This document shows, in pieces, positions 32,847 through 43,871 of a stretch of DNA of 64,000 nucleotides (position 1 is the first letter of the stretch; each line of letters begins with the position of its first letter). The stretch spans positions 82,379,340-82,443,339 of the forward strand of contig CM043971.1 of NCBI GenBank assembly GCA_014529385.2, read 5' to 3'. The DNA is from Adiantum capillus-veneris (lineage: Eukaryota; Streptophyta; Polypodiopsida; Polypodiales; Pteridaceae). Under the pieces are notes generated by a model. The model made no database searches, was not told the origin of the DNA, and saw only the letters and a program-made list of their open reading frames with translations. The position numbers were made by a program, and so were the translations under genes.

Positions 32847-35215
32847 GTATCTAGGCCATGTAGAACAACTAAAAGCTCTTTCTCATAAATGCGCAAGACT
32901 CGTTCATCACTATTGAGCCTTCGGCTCTCATATGCTATGGCATGCCCTTCTTGAAGCAAAACTGCTCCAAGGCAATCACCACACGCATCACATTGGACCT
33001 CAAATGGTTTTGAGAGATCCGGAAGCACGAGGACTGGTTGGGAAGTAAGATTCTCTTTGAGTTTTTCAAAAGCATTTTTCTCCTTAGCAGTCCATACAAA
33101 CTTAACGTTCTTCTTTGTTAAGTCGTGTAGTGGTCCTGCTACTTGAGAGAATTTTTCTATGAAGCGTCTATAGTATGCACACATACCAATAAAGCTTCTT
33201 AGCTCATGTAGATTCCTTGGGTTAGGCCATGATTTTATTACCTCTAACTTTGATGGATCCATACGAATACCATCGTGAGAGATAATATGACCTAGATATT
33301 GAATCTCTTGAAGGAAGAATTCACTTTTCTTTTGGTTGAGAAAAAGTTTGTTTACCCTCAAGGCTTGAAAAATCACTTGGAGATGTTGCTTATGTTCCTC
33401 CAAAGATTTGGAGTAGATGATGATATCATCAAAGAACACTCTAGTGAATTTACGATATGGTCTAAAAATTTTCTCCATGAGACGATTGAAAGTAGCTGGT
33501 GCATTAGTCAAGCCAAAAGGCATGACTAGATATTCATAAAGACCAAATGTTGTGCGAAACGCGGTCTTTAGGATATCTTCATCCACTATCCTTATTTGAT
33601 GATAGCCACTCTTAAGGTCAATCCTACTGAAGTAGGTAGAGCCTTGTAGCTTATCAAACAGATCTTCTACCCGAGGCATGGGAAATCTGTTTTTGATAGT
33701 GATATGGTTTAGTGCTCGATAGTCCACACACATACGGTATGTACCATCTTTCTTTTGCACTAAAAGGACTGGAGAACAAAAGGGAGAGGAACTAGGCCTC
33801 ACCATCTCTTTGTCTACCAATTCCTGTGCTTGCCTCATAATCTCCTCTTGTTGAGCTTGTGAGACTCGATAAGGAGGTTTGTTAGGCGGTGAGCTTCCTG
33901 GAAGGAGCTCAATACGATGGTCATCATCCCCTCGTTTTGGAGGTAGGTCCATAGGAATATCATCGATGAACACATCTTGGAATCCTTTTAGAAAAGTAGA
34001 CAAGTCTAACTCTTCTTGATTCCTATCATTTTCATTTGATGAAACATTATTAGCTTTTAGAGACTCTTTGACATAAATCATGTACGCAGAAACGGAGCTC
34101 TTCATTGATTTATCAAAAGAAAGAGGATTTACAAGTGGAATAGTGCGACCACACTCACTAGCATCTATATACATGTTCTTTCCCCTGTAGGTGAAGTAAA
34201 TTCTCCTTTCAGGGAACTTCATGTTGGCAGCCATGCGATCAAACCATGGTGCCCCTAGGATAACATCCTGATGTTGGAGAGGAGAGATGAAGAAGTTTTC
34301 TTTGTCGACATAGCTTTGGACATGAAGCCTCAACTTCCCAATCAAGGGAGTAACGGAGGCTTGTTGTCCCTTGAAAGCTGCATCAGCTGTTACTATATCT
34401 CCCATCTCAAAAGCTTGAATGCCCAACTTGGTGGCCAACTCTATTGATATGAAGTTGAGAGTAGAGCCAGGGTCAAACAAGATGAAGGCATCATGCTCTC
34501 TTACCTTTCCCCAAGCATAGGAGAGTGATGGTCCTTTGCAATGAGCATCCTCTTTTGGAGCTTCGATGGTGGAAGCCCTAGGAGTCTCATTGCGAGTATT
34601 CTTCTTGGGGCAAGAACGATAGCCATGTCCTTGCTCCCCACACTTGAAACATTTATGGTCCTTGCAAAAAGCTTCAAGCTCTTCAGGAGAGAGTTTGTTT
34701 TTACCTTTGTAAACTCCCTTCTTCTTGGACCGATTGTTGTTGTTGTTATTGTTGTTGTTGGAAGTGCCTTGGGAATTATTTTGTGCATTGGATTTCCCCT
34801 TTGCATCATTTTTATCTTTGTTTTCCATGGGCTTGACATTACCTCTAGCCCCTTGATGGAAATTGATGTGTGAAGCAACCATGCTGTGATGGATTACTTC
34901 GGTAATTGTACCAGGCCGTTGAGAGTTGATGTATTCGGCCATCTCTTCAGGTAATCCCGCACAGAATTGCTGTCTTTGCTCGGCAAAGTCTATCTTTTGA
35001 AAGACAGTAGCTTTGAGATGTAAATCCCAAAACTTGTCTACATACTTGTTGATAGACTCATGAGAGAGAAGCTTCAAGCCGCGCCATTCGGTAAGAACTT
35101 TATCTTTAGTATCGCTTGGAAGAAATTGCTTCATGATGGAAACTCGTAGAGTTTTCCATGTCTTTGGGGCTTCTCCATTGCCACGAAGGCTAGCCCACCA
35201 TTCACGAGCTGATTT
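32747..35215 (-). pseudogene. pol: gag C-terminus, protease, RT and RNase H of element A
   Basis: The longest intact family frame here (795 residues from MKQFLPSD at 35134). Rough residue positions: capsid C-terminus 1-90, Asn-rich linker 118-134, CCHC knuckle 162-175, protease FDPGSTLNFIS 220-230 with ILGAPWF 292-298. RT 405-660 has the first Asp at 506 and FFDD at 567-570. RNase H has D716, E753 and D778. Gag and pol are in one frame with no shift, as in many chromoviruses. It joins the upstream gag frame after the stop at 35216-35218. RT and protease motifs look complete. Confidence 0.93.
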
Positions 35216-35946
35216 TTAGAAATGCATAGCTACATGGCGTAGCTCGGAGGACTCTGTGAAGCCCTCGTCCCCAAAGGCCGCATCAAATTGCTGGATGAAG
35301 GCCAACACTTTATCGGTAGCACCAAAGGTGCCATCGTAGGTGAGAAAAGAGATACTCTTTCCTCCCTCCTTGAACTTCTTTAGCTTTTGTGACCTTCGCC
35401 ATGCAGGAAATGATTTGCGATGTCCTCCCCTCTTGTATTCTCTTGGAGAATAGCCATAACTTTCATCGGAAGAGGAGGAAGGTGAAGAAGAAGGAGAAGA
35501 GGGTGACCTCTTCCTAGCCCTTTTCTTCCTTTGTTTCCTCTCTTGCCTTTCAGAGTGATGAGGAGAAGGACTATAGGTTGCTCTTTTCCTCTTGGGAGGA
35601 GTAGGCGATTGTCTAGACCGCCGTCTTCGTGGAGCCACATCTTCAGAAGAACTTAGACTGTCATTGCTTTCTTTCTCTTTGGATTCTTCCTCTCGAATGG
35701 GAGAGAGTCTTCTTTTGGGGGTCTCTTCAAGAGGCCTCCTAAGCTCTCTCTCCTCTGGGAGAGGAAGGGAAATTCCATAAGCACAAAGTTGTTGAGTAAC
35801 TTCGGCTTGCAAAACAGGGTTGCCCATAGCTTGTTGCAACCTAGTGACGAGATAATTCACAAACATGGGAGCATCATCATTAGAACCTAATGTGCAAAAT
35901 CAAAGCTATCAATGTTCATTCTACTCTCTTGATTATTGTCAGCCAT
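35216..35946 (-). pseudogene. gag: gag N-terminal part of element A
   Basis: The inferred start is ATG at 35946 (MADNNQESRMNID), by comparison with D at 48099. A 1-bp deletion near 35890 puts the original start out of frame with the 216-residue frame starting MFVNYLV. That frame has a leucine-rich segment, a Ser/Arg/Lys-rich disordered region (RRRRSRQSPTPPKRKR) and the capsid start (KSISFLTYDGTFGATDKVLAFIQQFD). It ends at TAA where D has Lys (HFKKSAR), at 35216-35218. Both lesions must be suppressed for a full Gag. Confidence 0.87.
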
Positions 35947-36347
35947 GTTAACAAAATTTATGTTTATACTTAGTGTATGCTTTGGCAATACAAAACCTTA
36001 GTTGCCACTCCTCTTAGCCTTTGAAAATTGGCTCTTAAGTATCTACACCCACGGCTCAAAGTGGTTAATTATAGAGAGTAGAGGAGGAGGCCTAACATAG
36101 CAGAGTTGCCAAGGGCTAGCTCCTTTCAGACTTCTTATGGCTCAATAATGGTAAAGCCGTAGGCAAGTCTAAAAAGACTCCATTATTAAGTTCAAAGCTC
36201 CCAAGGTGTGCACCATCCCCCACATAGTGGGCTTAACAAAACCGATATTAGATCCCAGTTCCACTTACTCTATTATAATTAACAACATCAACCATTTATA
36301 GGCTACTTAAGGACCTCTCTTCTTAAGCAAGAAAAGAGAAACCAAAT

Positions 36348-36359
36348 GCTCTGATACCA
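36348..36359 (-). other. PBS of element A (initiator Met tRNA type)
   Basis: The minus strand reads TGGTATCAGAGC, one base after the 5' LTR end. This 12-mer is the common plant PBS complementary to the 3' end of initiator Met tRNA. It primes minus-strand synthesis. Confidence 0.93.
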
Positions 36360-36360
36360 A

Positions 36361-37989
36361 TGTAATGGAATTTGCCTATTCAATTTGAGAATAGCGGAAT
36401 TTAATGAGAGTACTTTCAAGAAATGATTTTGTGAGCATAGCGGGTAGACATAATTGAAGATAGCAGCATAATCATAGCAATTAGTTAACTTGGCATAGAC
36501 AATACTTTTGCAAGAGAGAGAGTTTAGAGAACATGACAACAGTTGAGGACCGGATTTATGTGGAGCCGGTCCCCCCTCCAATAGGCATTTGTATTATGAT
36601 TTCTCCCATAAAGAGAGACTTGTTGCAATACAGTCTTTGTGTTCCTTGTGACCTAGGTGATGCCATGAAGATGGAAGGCTTCATGCATCACAAACTTAAC
36701 ATAAACTTGAAGAAAGCTTTAACTATCCCAAGCCTCAGTCCCAAGATCTCAAACACATTCGAAGGTGGAGAGAGCTAGCAGGGAATGAGGGTAGGGAAGA
36801 GGAAGAAGAAACATTTCGTAGGAGAAAGAATTAGTTCCTCACTTATCATACTCTTGTTGCTAGCATACATAATAGCATAGTAATGAAGAAGAAGAAGATG
36901 GCAAGCTTAAGCATTGAAGCATGGCTCTTGGTTGGATTTGCACTCCATAGCCAAGAGTGTTGGTGTAGGCTCTCAACCTCTACTTGCTTGGAGAAGGAGA
37001 GGGAGCTCTTGCACTTTGCATAGTACACAATGAGAGTGCTTGTGAGTGTGTGCGGGTGAGTATACCCCCTAAGCACCCCCCTAGCTTTCTTGGGTCGACC
37101 CCCCCTTGTAGCTCATTCTTGAAGCTCATTGGACCCCTCCAGGCCTAGCCAATCACAAGCAGAGCCTATTACAAGCAACATGGATAGCCTTGGGACAAGT
37201 GTCCCCCTTTCCCCTTTGAGAGAGAGGACTTGATAAATGCAAAAACAATTAGATAATTCAAGTAATTTATCATTGGACCCCTTTGAAGCCTAGCCAATAG
37301 GCTTCAAGCAACACATGAAGGTAACATGGGTAGGGACCTGACATGTGTCCTTGCTGCCTCTTCAAGCTGGGGCTTCCCTTGTGAGTGTGAGTGTGTGTTC
37401 TCTCTCTAATCCCTAGGAAAAGGGCTCGCCCCCCCTCTTGTAGGGATGCTTTTGACTTTAGGAGCTCAAGCACCTTAGTCATCAAGCATGACAAAGCACT
37501 TGGACTAGGGGGTATTCCCACAAGCATCTTAGGCAAGCATGTCAAGGCACCTCAAGCACCTTAATCAAGCGGCAAGACAAGCACCTCAAGCATGGAGTAA
37601 GTCAAGCACCTCAAGCACCTTAATCAAGCACCTCAAGCAGGACAAACACCTCAAGCACGACAAGCACCTCAAGCAGGACAAACACCTCGAGCTTGGGCCG
37701 GGTTCCCACCTCAAGCTCAGCCCTAGCTTACCTAAGGTCAAAGGACTTTTACACACATTATTGGAGGTCTTCAATGAAGCTAACCCTAAGGTCTTATGCT
37801 CCATTGGTTAGCCTTGCTCTTGATAGACCATCTCCCATTTGGGCCCCTTTACTATTGGCCCCGTGTTGAGATAGATCTATAAGCACATATCTATATCTTA
37901 ACACTTGTTCCCGTTTATTCTCCCACATTAAGTGATCAATTTAATATGAGAAAATCATTTGGGTTGGTTAGATATTAGATTTTATGACA
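36361..37989 (-). repeat. 5' LTR of element A
   Basis: 1,629 bp, plus-strand TGTAATGG...TTTTATGACA, with TSD CATTA at 37990-37994. Contains the intact GGACCGG/CCGGTCC inverted repeat (36547-36553 and 36566-36572, 12-nt loop) and the CACCTCAAG minisatellite. The small frames duplicated between both LTRs are not genes. Confidence 0.96.
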
Positions 37990-40406
37990 CATTAGGCAAT
38001 CCTTCCCTTGATGGCCCTACCTACCACACGCGTTACAAGTCCCGTTAAACTTTACTCTGAAAGTAGGGCATTCACTCGTAGTATGTGGGCCCAAGCAGAT
38101 TGAGCACCATTGCTGCTCCCTTCTTGGATACATATGAGTGTTTTGTGGAGCACGATTACCCCTAAGGCTTTGTTGGATGGCCTTGGTGAGATCTGCCAAA
38201 GTCATCTCAGATATCGTTTGCTCTTTCACGATTGGCTTTATCTTCATTGGCTCATGCGCTGAGGCTTGCGAGCTACTAGACTTCGGCTCGGCAGACACTC
38301 TTTCTCCTGCAATCATTAAATTATCCTCCAATTGGATTACATGCATGGTGACTGCTTCCCAAGTAGTGATACCTCTAATGACTAGGCCATTATAAATACT
38401 TTCATGTCGTAGTCCCCTAATGAATCTATCGAGCAATTGGTTGTTGTTGAATCGCTCGTTTGGATTGCATCGAGAATTCAAATTCTTTAGGCGACTAATG
38501 AAGTCTCTCACGGATCCACCTTCTTCTCGTTGGGCTCTCTAGAGCTGAGAGGCTACACCCCAAAGTACTCCCTCTCGTATGTATTCTTTTAAGAACAGTC
38601 TCCTAAGAGTAGAGTAGATCGTTTTCTCTTCTACTCTTAAGGTTCTATACCAATCTCCAGCCTTTCCGTTTAGGGTCAAACTCAAAGCCTTACACTTATG
38701 TAGCTCATTGTGCTCTTTTAAGGAATCGCACACATGTTCAAAGACTTCCATATGCTTTCTAGCATCTCCGTCTCCACTGAATTTCTGTGTGAGCTTAGCT
38801 ACTTGAACTGCCTTGCTCCTAGGCTCTCTATCAGGTGCACTACGCATGTTTTCCGCAATAGAGCGACCGATAGTTTGAGCAAATGCTTCCAAATCTCCTA
38901 TTTGAGCAGGTATAATGGGTGTATGTGCTCCTGGAACCACATGTGAGATGGGAGTTGGCCTTGGCCTTGACATACGCGCGGCTCTTGGGTCCCATATTTC
39001 GTATGGTGGTGTACCAGACGGTGGTCCAAAGTTTACAGGCGTGGCCCTAGGCATAGTGGGTGCCTGATATGGCATGTTATTATTTAATGGCATGGCTCCA
39101 CTTGTATAAGATCTTGGATAATGCCATTGTGGATTGTAAGCTCTTGGAATAATCGGAGGTGTAGGAGCTACATGAGGCTGAGGTACGACAGGTGCACACG
39201 ATTGATACATACATGTAGGTATAGTTGGGGGCACTGTGCTACTAGGCATCGGCGCAGTGTTAACAAATGAACTCCATGGTGTACTTCTTGTCATGCTCAC
39301 CACTGGGATATGCATGGTAGCCATAGTGTCATTAAGAGAAAGATGAGCTAGATCTGGGAAGGTAAAGCTGCCACTCGTGGGCTTAGATTGTACTGAGGCT
39401 CCTGGCGAAACAACATATGGAGGATCAATGGGGCTCATTGAGGGAGTCTCCATTTGTGATAGGGTTGGTTGGTTGGCCTTTCCCGTATCCAAGAATCTCA
39501 TTAGGCCTGTTGAAGGCATGTTGATCCCTGTGTTCTGTCTTTCTAACTCGACAATCCTATGGAGGACATCACAGACTTTCTGTTGTTGCTCATCTATGCT
39601 AGTAGCACCCGATGTGGATTGTAGAACATCTAACCAACCCACATGATAGGTGTGTCCTGTGTACCGATCAGTTAAAGCTTCTGCTTGTAGGTCATACTCC
39701 CAATTTTCTTTTAGGAATATCCCATCTAGGCCTGGCGAGCTGGAGGTTTCCCTCGAAGTGGAAGCATTATTGCTCCCCATCGCTTGCCCCTCCGTGACTG
39801 CTACCTTGGGAGCACTCGGTTGCTCGACTGGCATGATTGTTGTCATAGGAGCCTTTGCTTTCAGGGCTTGACTTTTTTTTAGCCTTCGTAGGTTCTCAAT
39901 TTCCCTCTCCCTTGTTGCTTGCATATAGCGTTCGTTCTCTTGTACTTCGACAAGACTCCTACCATCGGGTAGTAAAACCTCAGAGGGAGATAGTCCTAAA
40001 GGATCAGGAGGTGCAGTGGATGGAACATTCACATGCACACTCTCAAGAAGCATAGGGTCTATTTTAGGCATGAATGATGAATTTACTTCCCCATTCCCTT
40101 CATTTATTTCATTAACCGCATGTTCGGAGCGAGTAGCTCTACTAAGGGTCTCTTTTAAGTAGCTAAACACGCTGGACCCGGGCCGTGGGCCCATGGCATG
40201 CATGCCTTGACTTGAACTATTAGGGTTTGGTGTAGGATACCCCTCCATGACTTCGTAGTCAGAGGAAGAATCACTAGACGCGATATGAGGATCTTGGGTC
40301 GCGCTACCTTGAGTCCCAGCCGAAGGTCCAGAACCTAGGGTGGAGGAATAATGGAGGCACTACCAATATGCTCGTGCTCTAACACTCGTCCAGAGCGTAG
40401 GTTCAT
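37990..40406 (-). pseudogene. gag: gag N-terminal part of element B (capsid and first zinc-knuckle pair)
   Basis: The main frame starts at MEGYPTPNPNSSS (40248). An upstream MNLRSGRVLEHEHIGS start at 40406 is plausible with one frameshift near 40345. About 350 residues of Pro/Ser/Thr-rich sequence, with a helical charged stretch, precede the capsid-like domain (QKFSGDGDARKHMEVFEHV, LNGKAGDWYRTL, MRDFISRLKNLNSRCNPNERF). Knuckles 1 and 2 follow: CSICLGPHTTSEC, then CNACGR-stop-GHQGKDC. Stops are at 38539-38541 and 38017-38019. Element A interrupts two codons later. Total gag frame is about 1,235 codons, long for a gypsy Gag. Confidence 0.85.
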
Positions 40407-41520
40407 ATGACTTGGATCCCCTAGAAGTGTCAGTGAGTGCCCGTGAAGGCTACTCACATAGTAATTTTGGGTGTTTTGCAACCCAAGTCTTTTCTTATTT
40501 ATTTATTTTTTGATTTTTTGGTCCTTTTTTTCTGACCCAGCTATAGAATAGAACGTATGATAGCTCAAAACGAGCGTCTCGGTCAGAGGGAGGTGCCGTG
40601 CTTTACAGCCCTCCGTTTGGTCACTTTATGCCCTCGGAATCCCTAAAACCGTCAATTTCTAGTAGGGAACTAGGCCCAAATTAGAAAGTCTAAGGGTGTA
40701 AGTGGGAAGAGAAGGGAGGAGTGTGAAGGACTTGCCCCACATGCTCTCATTCCCTCTTGAGGGGGTAGGGTATATATATAAGAGTGAGTCTAGTGTATAT
40801 CATAAGACTGAGGACTGAGGCCTGGGCGTGGGCTTGGGCTTGGGCTTGGGCTTGGGCTTGGGCTTGGGGAAATGATCCCGATCAAAATTTTAGTGTAGCC
40901 CCCTAGTCACTCACGCTTAAATATTTTTGGTTTTTTTTTTAATTTTTTTAATTTTTTTAATTTTTTTAATTTTATTTTTTGAGACGACGATCGCGCGCGG
41001 TTTAGGTGACCCTTTCTTGGCCACACACACTGTCAACACCTGCCTAACCTCTCTGTCAACAACTCACAGCTCACAGACAGCTCACTACCTTATCTACTTA
41101 GTAACAGTACTGCTAACCACTAACTAATCTACTAACTAATCTGTTAACCACTCTGCTAACTGCTTACTGACAGTGGGCTAACTGTCCAGCTATTTCCTCT
41201 CTCACTACCTTACTGTGCAAAGACTGTGTGCAGGCAAACCTTGACAGAAAACTGTGTACAGACTGTGTGCAAACAGAAATTGCTAACTGTCTACCTACTT
41301 ATTCATTCACTGCGAACAAGCTAACGACTACTAATTGTGCAAAGACTGTGTGCAAACGGAAAACACAACATTATGCAGAAATCACAGAACTTGTAGACAA
41401 TACATAAATTAACAACCTGCAGAAAAATAACTCATTCCTCTTCCTCTTCCTCTTCTTTCCTACTACAAACAACTCATAGGAGAAGCACAAAGTGCCTCTT
41501 GGGCTTAGTGCAGGGCGATT
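40407..41520 (-). other. Leader (5' UTR) of element B
   Basis: No coding domain. It contains six perfect TGGGCT units (40829-40864 on the plus strand), an AATTTTTTT-type repeat (40937-40975), an AACTAATCT/CTAACT-rich stretch (41105-41170) and three copies of GACTGTGTGCA (near 41224, 41262, 41346). The leader lies between the gag start and the PBS and probably contains packaging signals, though none can be identified. Confidence 0.7.
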
Positions 41521-41537
41521 CCCCGGCAGCGGTGCCA
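41521..41537 (-). other. PBS of element B
   Basis: The minus strand reads TGGCACCGCTGCCGGGG, 4 nt from the LTR end (...GGAGCGCACA). This resembles the TGGCGCCGTTGCCGGGG-type sites known from Athila/Tat-group elements and differs from the initiator-Met type used by A, C and D. I have not verified the matching tRNA. Confidence 0.85.
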
Positions 41538-41541
41538 AAAA

Positions 41542-41778
41542 TGTGCGCTCCTTGTCGCACTGTCGAAGCAAGGGACTTGCCTAACACTGTGTGCGAGTCA
41601 CAGACGGCTCCAAGCACACAACTATCTTAACTAGTAAGCTCAAAAGAGGCCAATGGTGTGTCACTCACCGCTCTATGCTCCTGCCGTGGAGGATTCCTCA
41701 CCGCGAAGAAGAAGGAGACGCCGCTACGTCGCGCTCAACCGCTTCACCGCCGTCGTGCCGCCGCAATGCTCGATCGTA

Positions 41779-41823
<45 letters not shown>

Positions 41824-41888
41824 ACAAGGAGGTGAAGAAGAAGAAGATGGAGATGGAGATGGAGCAAGAGCACTCTTCTATTGCACAA
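41542..41888 (-). repeat. 5' LTR of B, tail portion (right of inversion break)
   Basis: The reverse complement of the 3' part of the full LTR at 43466-44108. It runs from TGTGCGCTCC beside the PBS to ATTGCACAA at 41880-41888. There it switches to the 3' UTR on the other strand. The 9-bp ATTGCACAA is common to both sequences at the join. The part 41714-41888 duplicates 21555-21719 in opposite orientation. Confidence 0.92.
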
Positions 41889-43465
41889 GCCTACCCTTTT
41901 GACCAAGATGACTATAGGCGTCTAGTGACCTTCTTAGTAAACATGGGCACCTATGATGAAGAAGAAAATTTACAGGACTACACGGATGGCACATATGGTC
42001 TCATGGATGATGACTTTGTTTATCTCGACGACGAGGATAGGGGTTTAGCCTTAGGGTTTCCCCCCAACCTCTACAATATCCTATTCCCTTGACTCTCTAG
42101 GGGGAGTGCAAATTATTTAGGTTAGGGTTCCTTATTTTTTTAGTTATGTTCAATAAGTGTTGGTACCTTTTCCCACTAATGTGCCTCCTGGAGGTATTCC
42201 TTTTGTTTCCTAGTGTATACAGGAGCGTGTTGCTATTGATAGGATTTGGAACTTCATGGAATCTTTATCTCGACTCACTCTTCAAATCAAGCGCGACCAT
42301 CGACACAAACAGGTGTTTCTTGTCCATTAGCATTGCCCCTTATCTTTTTTGCATCTATGATTGTCTGCTTTAATTGTGATTGGTAGCCTAATATTCACCG
42401 CATTTGCTTAGTATCAAACATTTAATTCAATGTAATTTTTTGTCATAATCACTTGTCTAGGTTTAAAAATCAAGCAGTCTGACTAAGCTAGTTTGACCAA
42501 GTTAGGTGTTAGAGATCTTCTCTTAATACCATAGGGAATGCCTTCCTAATAATCAATGGTTACTTAGGTTCTTAATCCAACTTAGGCAGCATTGTGTGAA
42601 ATGTACTAGGGCTTTCTAGTGGGCTTGACCCTATTGACCTTTACCTTAAGTATTATAAAGGGAGTTAACTAGTGTGATGAGCCTGGGGAGGTGTATCAGT
42701 GTTATATGACCCCCCAAAGTTACAAAATTAAAATGTTGAAAATGAACAAACAAAAACTCAAAGTGCCACAATGTAAAATCTTAAGCTGGAAGAGAAATCT
42801 CAGCTTGATTTGGTACTTCACTCACATGTATTGCCTATGGTACTAGAGCCCTAGAGGTTCCCAGTGTGGACGCTTTTCCTTGAAAAGCAAAAAACCCAAG
42901 GCATACAAAATAAGCACACACATCAAATTGAATCACTGTCAAAAGACTTTGGGGGGTCAAAGAAAAGGTAATCAGTCAGGCAATGATTTCATGAGAAATT
43001 CCTTTTATCGTAGCTTAACTACAAGGTCCTCTAGGTATAGCCTCTAGTCAGCCCTCGAACATGAAATACTTGGCTCTCACAATTAAACAACTTAATTAAC
43101 TAGAGAAAATTAAGAAGCTTACCCATGGTATTAATAGTCGATCTCTAGTGCCTTTCGACCGTTAAATTAGCGACCCCATACTTGGTTAATTTTTTACCTT
43201 TACATCTGTTTATGCATTTCATTACATTGCAATTTAATGCTTATTGCTGACAAATTGTTTAAAATTCTGTTACCAATCAATTGTCTGCCTAAAATTGCAT
43301 ATGCTTTTTAATCGCTTATGAGAATGCAATTACTGTGCAATGTTGTTTGATTTTGCAGTGACTAATGAAGGCTAAGGACATTCATCTCAAATGCTCTTCC
43401 ACCTCGACCTACGAGCTTCAACTCAATAGCTTCCGAGGACGGAATCTACATCAGGAAGGGGGGCA
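41880..43465 (+). other. Plus-strand 3' UTR of element B
   Basis: Starts inside the accessory ORF (AYPFDQDDYRRLVTF at 41888) and continues 1.5 kb with no recognisable gene. The first 371 bp (41880-42250) repeat 21717-22086 inverted. Short frames occur but none match a family. It ends at the polypurine tract AGGAAGGGGGGCA (43453-43465), directly before the LTR. Confidence 0.8.
43453..43465 (+). other. Polypurine tract of element B
   Basis: AGGAAGGGGGGCA immediately before TGTTAACC. It orients the 43466-44108 LTR as a plus-strand 3' LTR, opposite to the gag-pol body of the same element. Confidence 0.9.
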
Positions 43466-43807
43466 TGTTAACCCTCACGGCTCACGGACACCCTATCACC
43501 TACGAGACGGACGTTGTAACCTATGGTGGACATTGTATTATTTATTTGGTAAAGTCAGGTATCATGCTTGTCGGTCCAATAGGAAAAGGGTAAGAGTGAT
43601 CGCCGATGAGAGGCGCACTCTAACTGGGACATTCAAGGGATTAGTTGGTTAAGCATGGGCGCCCAAGTGTGAATGGGGTGAGCTCATATAAAAGCCAACT
43701 AAACCTAAAATTCAGTCATTCTCTCATTTGTGCAATAGAAGAGTGCTCTTGCTCCATCTCCATCTCCATCTTCTTCTTCTTCACCTCCTTGTGTGTGTGT
43801 GTGTGTA

Positions 43808-43871
<64 letters not shown>

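Larger units (their letters stand above)
29170..37989 (-). mobile_element. Element A: full-length young chromovirus, 8.8 kb (TSD CATTA)
   Basis: Complete structure on the minus strand: 5' LTR 36361-37989, PBS, leader, gag, protease, RT, RNase H, integrase, chromodomain, polypurine tract, 3' LTR 29170-30798. The LTRs are both 1,629 bp and differ at about four positions by eye. TSDs are perfect. Despite its youth it has a gag frameshift and stop, an RNase H frameshift and an integrase stop, so it was probably mobilised by proteins from another copy. It sits in the gag of element B. Confidence 0.97.

Noticed and set aside
36348-36361. tRNA gene fragment at PBS sites
   Set aside because: Only the 12-mer complementary to the tRNA 3' end is present; there is no tRNA body.
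40829-40864. TGGGCT array as interstitial telomere repeat
   Set aside because: The unit is not TTTAGGG or a close variant, and it sits in the leader of a retrotransposon.
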